Of a stretch of 6,415 nucleotides of DNA, positions 1 through 4,263 are shown piece after piece. The notes under the pieces are model-generated. The model saw only the letters and a list, made by a program, of their open reading frames with translations, did no database searches and was not told the origin of the DNA. The stretch spans positions 1 through 6,415 of the forward strand of contig JAEZQV010000291.1 in assembly GCA_023441125.1 (NCBI GenBank). Reading direction: 5' to 3'. Numbering within the stretch: the first letter of the stretch is position 1; each line of letters starts with the position of its first letter. The translations under genes and the position numbers were made by a program. The stretch comes from Bacillota bacterium. Lineage in GTDB: Bacteria > Bacillota_C > Negativicutes > Sporomusales > Sporomusaceae.

Positions 1-1
1 A

Positions 2-91
2 AATCAATTTATCCGGGTACGCAATGCCAATTCCAAGAAAATAGTTACTGGCCGGGTGATTGATGAAAACACCGTCCAGATACATTTTTAA
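2..91 (+). CDS. flgA: FlgA, flagellar P-ring assembly chaperone (C-terminal fragment)
   Basis: This is the 3' end of a gene that begins before the window. An open frame from base 2 gives 29 residues and a TAA stop at 89-91. The tail contains IRVRNANSKKIVTGRV followed by a short strand ending in HF. That matches the usual end of the FlgA SAF domain (I-x-V-R-N-x-x-S-x-K-x-I-x-G-x-V). FlgA is a periplasmic chaperone that helps FlgI assemble into the P-ring around the rod. The position directly before flgH and flgI, 20 nt from the flgH start, supports the call. Only the last strands are visible, so nothing can be said about its signal peptide or full length. Confidence 0.8.
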   Translation, partial: NQFIRVRNANSKKIVTGRVIDENTVQIHF

Positions 92-111
92 AAAAAGCAA
101 GGTGAAGTATA

Positions 112-693
112 ATGCGCAAACTTTTAGCCTTTTTGGTGCTAACAGGTATGATGCTGGCGGCTCCTACTGTGCAGGCAGAATCACTGTGGGTGGATAACTC
201 CCCGGCCGCAAACCTCTTTACCGATCATCGCGCCCATGCGGTCGGTGATATTGTTACCATCATCATCAGTGAAGCATCCAGTGCTTCCCGTTCCGGCAAT
301 ACAACTAACTCCAAGTCGGCCAGCACCAATGTTGATGCCGGCAGCGGCCTGTTTACGTTTATTAACCCGGTCAGCGCCAACAGTGATGACAGCTTCACGG
401 CCAAAGGCGCCATTTCCAACACCAACACGGTTTCGGGGCGTCTGACGGTAAAAATTATCGAAGTAAAGCCGAACGGGCAGATGGTGGTTCAGGGCACGCA
501 GAGCATCAAGCAAAATTCCGACACGCAGAAGATTACTATTACCGGTATCATCAGGCCGGAAGACGTAGCCAGCGATAATACGATATTATCCAGCAAAGTG
601 GCGGATGCCCAGCTTAAAATCGAAGGCAAAGGCCCCATATCCAGAAAGCAGCGTCAGGGTATTCTGACTCAGGTTTTCGACCTGGTATTCTAA
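112..693 (+). CDS. flgH: FlgH, flagellar L-ring protein
   Basis: FlgH forms the L-ring, the bushing of the flagellar rod in the outer membrane. The 193-residue product has an export signal at about residues 1-22 (positive MRK, hydrophobic core, probable cleavage after VQA). Family landmarks follow: LFTDHRAHAVGDIVTI at about 35-50, the NTVSGRLTV strand at about 105-113, NGQMVVQG at about 121-128, then the IRPEDV and VADAQLKIEGKG regions near the C terminus. The ATG at 112 has a good AAGGTGAA site 5 nt upstream. The protein is shorter than enterobacterial FlgH (about 230 residues). It contains no cysteine at all, so it lacks the lipobox Cys that makes E. coli FlgH a lipoprotein, and its signal peptide looks like signal peptidase I type. 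It lies between flgA and flgI, in the usual ring-gene order. Confidence 0.95.
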   Translation: MRKLLAFLVLTGMMLAAPTVQAESLWVDNSPAANLFTDHRAHAVGDIVTIIISEASSASRSGNTTNSKSASTNVDAGSGLFTFINPVSANSDDSFTAKGAISNTNTVSGRLTVKIIEVKPNGQMVVQGTQSIKQNSDTQKITITGIIRPEDVASDNTILSSKVADAQLKIEGKGPISRKQRQGILTQVFDLVF

Positions 694-708
694 GGAAAAT
701 ATGCTGAA

Positions 709-734
709 GACAACGGGTTTGCCAGCCGGTTGTC
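709..734 (+). other. Imperfect stem-loop between flgH and flgI
   Basis: GACAAC (709-714) pairs with GTTGTC (729-734). After a G-G mismatch, two more G-C pairs can form, leaving a loop of about 8 nt. The hairpin ends 13 nt before the GGAGG site of flgI. No T-run follows, so it is not a classical terminator. It could protect or tune the downstream message, but function is inference. Confidence 0.4.
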
Positions 735-747
735 ATTACATAATAGC

Positions 748-752
748 GGAGG
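748..752 (+). promoter_or_regulatory. Ribosome binding site that fixes the flgI start
   Basis: GGAGG lies 4 nt before the ATG at 757. An in-frame TTG at 730 would add nine residues (SLHNSGGH and flanks) ahead of the signal peptide. It lies inside the stem-loop and has no Shine-Dalgarno sequence, so 757 is the start used here. Confidence 0.8.
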
Positions 753-756
753 ACAT

Positions 757-1878
757 ATGCGTAAAATAATCGCAACGCTCTTGGTTGCCGCCATCAGCGC
801 CAGTTTGGTCTTGCCGGCCGTGGCTGCGCCGACGCAGGTAAGCACCCGGATCAAGGATGTGGCCAAAGTGCAGGGCGTACGCAGCAACCAACTGGTCGGT
901 TATGGTCTGATCGTAGGGTTGGCCGGCACCGGTGACTCGGACAAAATTACCTTTACTAATCAGTCCATTGCCAATATGCTGAAAACGTTTGGCGTTATGA
1001 TCAACACCTCACAATTAAAACCGAAAAATATTGCTGCCGTTATGGTTACGGCCAGCCTGCCGCCTTTTGCCAAACCGGGCGATGCCATTGACATTACGGT
1101 TTCATCCATGGGCGACGCTAAGAGTCTGCAGGGCGGCACGCTGCTGCAGACGCCGTTGCGGGCTGCCAATGGTCAGGTCTATGCCGTCGGCCAGGGGCCT
1201 GTTTCTACCGGTGGTTTTGTGGCTGGCAGCGGTGGCAGCAGCCAGCAGAAAAATTTCCCGACGGCCGGCAATGTTCCTAACGGCGCGCTGGTAGAGCGGG
1301 AAGTACCCATGAATTTTGCCGACCGGGATACCGGCCGGATTACGCTGTCGCTCAGTCAGCCTGACTTTACAACCGCCAGCCGCATCAGCGACGCCATTGA
1401 CCAGCGGTTTGGCCAGATAACAGTGGCCCGGGACCCGGGTACGGTAGTCGTTACCGTCCCTTACAATTACAGTGATAATCTTGTCAATTTTGTGGCTGCC
1501 ATTGAAGAATTAGCCATCACGCCTGATTCGGTCGCCAAAGTTGTTATTAATGAGCGGACAGGTACCGTGGTTATCGGCAGCAATGTCACGATCGACCAGG
1601 TAGCCGTCGCGCAAGGCGCCCTCACCGTAAAAATCGGGCAGACTGCCGATGTCTCCCAGCCGCCGCCTTTTTCCAACGGCAATACCGTTGTGACAACACA
1701 GACTACGGTGGATGCCAAAGAACAGCCAGGCAGCCTGATCACTCTGCCGGCGTCAGCCAGTGTTGGTGATGTTGTCGCCGCTCTTAATGCAGTGGGGGCA
1801 ACCCCGCGGGATGTTATCTCCATTCTGCAGGCGATAAAAGCCGCCGGCGCCCTTCATGCCGAATTGCAAATCATGTAA
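757..1878 (+). CDS. flgI: FlgI, flagellar P-ring protein
   Basis: FlgI builds the P-ring, the periplasmic bushing of the flagellar rod at the peptidoglycan layer. The 373-residue product is full length for the family. It begins with a signal peptide (about residues 1-24, ending in AVAA before PTQV), as expected for a Sec-exported periplasmic protein. The highly conserved block TRIKDVAKVQGVRSNQLVGYG and the following GLAGTGDSD appear at about residues 30-60. Further family motifs are TPLRAANGQVYAVGQGP, the VEREVPMNF region, INERTGTVVIG, and the C-terminal ISILQAIKAAGALHAELQIM. The mature protein has no cysteine, so the intramolecular disulfide known in E. coli FlgI cannot form. The gene is 63 nt after flgH and is followed by a 76-nt gap with a long hairpin. 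Confidence 0.97.
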   Translation: MRKIIATLLVAAISASLVLPAVAAPTQVSTRIKDVAKVQGVRSNQLVGYGLIVGLAGTGDSDKITFTNQSIANMLKTFGVMINTSQLKPKNIAAVMVTASLPPFAKPGDAIDITVSSMGDAKSLQGGTLLQTPLRAANGQVYAVGQGPVSTGGFVAGSGGSSQQKNFPTAGNVPNGALVEREVPMNFADRDTGRITLSLSQPDFTTASRISDAIDQRFGQITVARDPGTVVVTVPYNYSDNLVNFVAAIEELAITPDSVAKVVINERTGTVVIGSNVTIDQVAVAQGALTVKIGQTADVSQPPPFSNGNTVVTTQTTVDAKEQPGSLITLPASASVGDVVAALNAVGATPRDVISILQAIKAAGALHAELQIM

Positions 1879-1888
1879 AAAATAACGC

Positions 1889-1936
1889 ACGGGAATTGTT
1901 AGCTGCCGGCCATGACGGCAGCTGGCAATGACCCGT
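1889..1936 (+). other. Long near-perfect hairpin between flgI and flgJ
   Basis: An outer stem ACGGG/CCCGT (1889-1893 with 1932-1936) is followed by a small internal loop. A 14-bp inner stem then pairs 1895-1908 with 1916-1929 (12 Watson-Crick and 2 G-U pairs; the top 8 bp, AGCTGCCG/CGGCAGCT, are perfect). The loop is 7 nt (GCCATGA). It starts 10 nt after the flgI stop and ends 6 nt before the AGGTGA site of flgJ. The + strand after it is AAAAGCAGG, so it is not a Rho-independent terminator. A role in mRNA stability, processing or translation of flgJ is inferred. Confidence 0.65.
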
Positions 1937-1954
1937 AAAAGCAGGTGATTCATA

Positions 1955-2371
1955 ATGCGTATTAATTCGAATGCGCTTGTGCCGGCCAGCAGCGTTGCCC
2001 GCACCGGCGGCACGCTTTCATCGGATGAGCAGGATACTGCTTTTGCCGCTAAGCTGGCCAAAGCCACAGCCAAAGTGGAAAATGCCAAGAAATCCACCCA
2101 GCCGGCGGCGGCACAAGCCGCTGAAGATGCTAAGCTAAAAGCGGCTTGCAAAGACATGGAAGCGGTATTTCTTAACTTGCTGCTCACGCAAATGCGCAAG
2201 ACCGTTCCCAAAGACGGCTTGCTGGGCAATAGCTCGGAAGAGCAAATGCTGACCTCCATGCTGGATACGGAAGTAACTAAAAATATGGCGCAAGCCGGTG
2301 GTATGGGGCTGGGCAATATGTTATACCAGCAATTGAGTAAAAGTACTGTAAAAGGCCAGGCTGTTCGATAG
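1955..2371 (+). CDS. flgJ: FlgJ-type rod-binding protein, single domain
   Basis: The 138-residue product matches the N-terminal rod-binding/rod-capping domain of FlgJ. It shows LKAACKDMEAVFLNLLLTQMRKTVPKDG at about residues 61-88, then a helical region with MLTSMLDTEVTKNMA and GGMGLGNMLYQQL. Residues 1-60 are Ala/Lys-rich and probably disordered. There is no signal peptide, which fits a substrate of the flagellar export apparatus. E. coli FlgJ is about 310 residues and carries a C-terminal beta-N-acetylglucosaminidase domain. That half is absent here and is not a truncation artefact, because the frame ends cleanly at TAG. Another enzyme must open the peptidoglycan for the rod. The ATG at 1955 has AGGTGA 6 nt upstream. 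The stop codon lies at the loop of the following inverted repeat. Confidence 0.9.
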   Translation: MRINSNALVPASSVARTGGTLSSDEQDTAFAAKLAKATAKVENAKKSTQPAAAQAAEDAKLKAACKDMEAVFLNLLLTQMRKTVPKDGLLGNSSEEQMLTSMLDTEVTKNMAQAGGMGLGNMLYQQLSKSTVKGQAVR

Positions 2372-2379
2372 CCTGGCCT
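2353..2379 (+). terminator. Inverted repeat at flgJ stop, possible weak terminator of the flagellar operon
   Basis: AGGCCAGGCT (2353-2362) and AGCCTGGCCT (2370-2379) form a perfect 10-bp GC-rich stem with a 7-nt loop. The flgJ TAG (2369-2371) straddles the loop and right arm. The following 20 nt (CCTCTGCTTATTTCCCTTAT) are pyrimidine-rich but have no continuous T-run. Termination would therefore be partial at best. It may mark the boundary of the flagellar genes or attenuate read-through into the glycosidase gene. Confidence 0.5.
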
Positions 2380-2439
2380 CCTCTGCTTATTTCCCTTATT
2401 TGGGAATGACCCTTGGGTTAAGAAAAGGAGTGTGTGCCA

Positions 2440-3855
2440 ATGATTACCATCAAGAAACGTTGCCTGACGCTCCTGCTATTCATCGTCGTAGTATTTCAAA
2501 CCACGGCGTTGGCAGCTCCGGCTAGCATTGTCAATCAAGTCCGGACAAGTCAGACGGCGGCGTCAGTACGCATTGTATTTGATGTTACGGAATTACCGGA
2601 ATACAAAGTAATTACACTGGAAAATCCGAATCGGCTGGTCATAGATATTAACGGGGCGGTTAATAAAGCGGCAGCGCAATATGCTGTTACCGATCCGACC
2701 GTCGATAAAGTGCGGCTGGCGGCAACCGGGCCGAATAGCCTGCGCGCGGTTATTGATCTGAAATCGGTTTACCAATATAAAGTATTTACTTTGAAAAACC
2801 CCAATCGCCTGGTTGTCGATATTATCAAGCAGTTTGACCAAAAAACAGTGGAAGAGGTTGAGCCGGGCATCACCTATACTTCCTGGCTGAAATACGGTGC
2901 CAGCGGCCCGGTATGGTCCTATATTTTAGACATTGACCCGACAGCCGGTTATGCCGTAAAGCCTGTATTGTCCAACAGTGTTATCCAGGGCCTGGAGCCG
3001 GTGCTGGCCATGTGCGAGCGGGACCGGGCCATAGCCGCTGTGAATGGTTCGTATTTTGGCCTTGACGGCGCAATCATCGGTTTGCTCAAGGTCGATGGCG
3101 AAATAGTCAGTACACCCGAGTTGCCGCGTACAGCCCTTGGTATTCTGCCGAACGGGCAGCTCTTAATCGATCAGGTACACTATGAAGGGAAAGTCGAACT
3201 GCCCAATGGCCAAACCGTGCCGATCGGCGCTGTGAACCGTGAGCGCGGTGAAAACGAGCTTGTTCTGTATAATGGTTTCTATGCGGCCAGCACCGGCAGC
3301 AATAACTTCGGCATGGAATATGTAGTGGTAAACGGTAAAGTAACGGCCGTTAACGTCAGTAATTCGCAGATACCTGCGGGCGGGGTGGTATTGTCGGCTC
3401 ACGGTGAGGAGGCCAAAGCGCTGGCCGGCCTGAAAGTGGGCGATGCCGTTAAAATAGCCCAGACACTTGGCCCGGATTGGGATAAAACCCAGCACGCACT
3501 GGGGGCCGGGCCTACGCTGGTCAAAAATGGCAGCGTGTTTCTGACCACGAAACTGGAAGAGTTTCCGCCCGATATTGCCGTCGGCCGCGCTCCCCGGACC
3601 GCCGTGGGTTTTAAGGCTGACGGGCACATTCTGGCCGTGGTTGTGGACGGCCGGCAACAGCATAGTATTGGTATGAGCCTCTTGGAACTGGCTTTGTTTA
3701 TGCAGGAACTGGGAGCCACCGACGCTATGAATCTGGATGGCGGCGGTTCCAGCGAGATGGTAATAAAAGGCAAGGTAGTCAATAAACCCTCGGATGGAAG
3801 GGAACGCAGGGTCGGCGACGCATTAACAATTATATCCAACCGTGTTGCCAATTAA
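2440..3855 (+). CDS. Exported AMIN-domain phosphodiester glycosidase (NAGPA family)
   Basis: The 471-residue protein starts with a signal peptide (about 1-25, ending TALA before AP). Residues about 28-130 form an AMIN domain with two similar halves. The segments at 44-71 and 102-129 share 16 of 28 residues, including YKV-x-TL-x-NPNRLV. AMIN domains target envelope proteins to peptidoglycan or septal sites, as in AmiC and PilQ. Residues about 145-471 are a phosphodiester glycosidase domain (family of the human uncovering enzyme NAGPA). Its landmarks are AVNGSYF (200-206), GAGPTLV (from 355), RTAVG (from 386) and NLDGGGSS (431-438). Family members cleave sugar-phosphodiester bonds; the substrate here is unknown, with a wall or surface glycan being plausible. 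ATG 2440 is chosen because AAAGGAG ends 9 nt upstream; the GTG at 2434 is too close to it. It lies 68 nt after flgJ, and linkage to flagellar assembly is inference. Confidence 0.88.
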   Translation: MITIKKRCLTLLLFIVVVFQTTALAAPASIVNQVRTSQTAASVRIVFDVTELPEYKVITLENPNRLVIDINGAVNKAAAQYAVTDPTVDKVRLAATGPNSLRAVIDLKSVYQYKVFTLKNPNRLVVDIIKQFDQKTVEEVEPGITYTSWLKYGASGPVWSYILDIDPTAGYAVKPVLSNSVIQGLEPVLAMCERDRAIAAVNGSYFGLDGAIIGLLKVDGEIVSTPELPRTALGILPNGQLLIDQVHYEGKVELPNGQTVPIGAVNRERGENELVLYNGFYAASTGSNNFGMEYVVVNGKVTAVNVSNSQIPAGGVVLSAHGEEAKALAGLKVGDAVKIAQTLGPDWDKTQHALGAGPTLVKNGSVFLTTKLEEFPPDIAVGRAPRTAVGFKADGHILAVVVDGRQQHSIGMSLLELALFMQELGATDAMNLDGGGSSEMVIKGKVVNKPSDGRERRVGDALTIISNRVAN

Positions 3856-3872
3856 CGAAAATGCGGTATAAT
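3845..3872 (+). promoter_or_regulatory. Sigma-A type promoter for the lipoyl-like/S55 gene pair
   Basis: TTGCCA (3845-3850, one mismatch to TTGACA) is separated by 16 nt from a perfect TATAAT (3867-3872). The -35 box lies within the last codons of the glycosidase gene, and transcription would begin near 3879. This gives a leader of about 55 nt before the ATG at 3934. It also argues against the upstream in-frame ATG at 3871, which overlaps the -10 box and has no ribosome binding site. Confidence 0.65.
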
Positions 3873-3933
3873 GAAAGTAGTAGCCAGAAGTAGCAAGAGC
3901 CTTGGCACAAAATCAAAAAGGTGGGTGTTCTGT

Positions 3934-4245
3934 ATGGCTCACAAAAAAAGTATACTACTTATTACAATTCTACTGGTTGCAGGTGTTGTAGCCTGGTCGT
4001 TGGCCGCCGGCCAGACCGTTGATCAGCGCGGTGTCCTTACCGGCAAGGTATTGGCGACAGGCCTTACCAGCCCCGGCACGGCTGTGCACGAAGGGGACAT
4101 CCTGGTATATGTGGAAACAATTACCGGCCCTGCCGCTGCCGTGCGGGCCACTGTTGACGGTGTTGTCCGGGAAGTATTGGCCAAACCGGGCGATAAAGTA
4201 CGTACCGGCGATATTTTAGTCAGAATTGAGTCTGCGAAACGATAA
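3934..4245 (+). CDS. Small membrane-anchored biotinyl/lipoyl-like domain protein
   Basis: The 103-residue protein has a short basic start (MAHKK), one hydrophobic segment at about 6-25 (membrane anchor or uncleaved signal), and a biotinyl/lipoyl-type fold at about 45-103. Two half-motifs are visible: AVHEGDILVYVE (50-61) and VDGVVREVLAKPGDKVRTGDILVRIE (74-99, with the typical G-V and PGD-x-V-x-x-GD-x-L spacing). Where carrier domains have E-A-M-K-M, this protein has E-T-I-T-G (61-65). The modifiable lysine is replaced by Thr64, so it should not carry biotin or lipoate. The fold resembles the lipoyl-like domain of membrane-fusion adaptors, but at this size there are no coiled-coil or barrel parts. 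ATG 3934 is chosen because AAGGTGG lies about 9 nt upstream and a promoter lies just before it. It is 18 nt from the S55 gene and probably co-transcribed with it. Its function is unknown. Confidence 0.75.
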   Translation: MAHKKSILLITILLVAGVVAWSLAAGQTVDQRGVLTGKVLATGLTSPGTAVHEGDILVYVETITGPAAAVRATVDGVVREVLAKPGDKVRTGDILVRIESAKR

Positions 4246-4248
4246 TTG

Positions 4249-4254
4249 GGAAGG
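4249..4254 (+). promoter_or_regulatory. Ribosome binding site deciding a TTG start for the S55 gene
   Basis: GGAAGG, extending into AAGGATG, directly abuts the ATG at 4255, which is too close for initiation there. It sits 9 nt before an in-frame TTG at 4264. The TTG at 4246 has no upstream Shine-Dalgarno sequence. Starting at 4264 also gives a compact signal peptide. The choice between 4255 and 4264 changes only three residues. Confidence 0.55.
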
Positions 4255-4263
4255 ATGAATATC

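Noticed and set aside
730..756. TTG start nine codons upstream for flgI
   Set aside because: There is no ribosome binding site, it lies inside a stem-loop, and it would spoil an otherwise canonical signal peptide.
1877..1936. The flgI-flgJ hairpin read as a minus-strand terminator (T-rich stretch at 1877-1885 on that strand)
   Set aside because: The T-run is separated from the stem by several bases and no minus-strand gene exists upstream of it in the window.
1912..1938. Eight-codon micro-ORF starting in the loop of the flgI-flgJ hairpin
   Set aside because: There is no Shine-Dalgarno sequence and no regulatory codon pattern; the ATG is probably chance.
1753..2316. Long antisense open frame (187 codons) across the flgI end, the gap and flgJ
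   Set aside because: It lies opposite two well-supported genes, its translation has no recognisable motif, and no ribosome binding site is evident; it is a frame shadow.
2391..2420. Short CCC/GGG inverted segments in the flgJ-glycosidase gap
   Set aside because: The stems are only 3-4 bp with poor loops; not distinguishable from chance.
3163..3663. Antisense open frame (166 codons) within the glycosidase gene
   Set aside because: It is fully opposite a conserved domain and its composition is typical of a shadow frame. The same applies to 3399-3851, 4023-4418, 4921-5415 and 4998-5366 on the minus strand.
3871..3933. N-terminal extension of the lipoyl-like protein from ATG 3871
   Set aside because: The ATG overlaps the TATAAT box, has no Shine-Dalgarno sequence, and would add a basic, non-conserved-looking stretch ahead of the hydrophobic segment. 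ATG 3934 has a good site.
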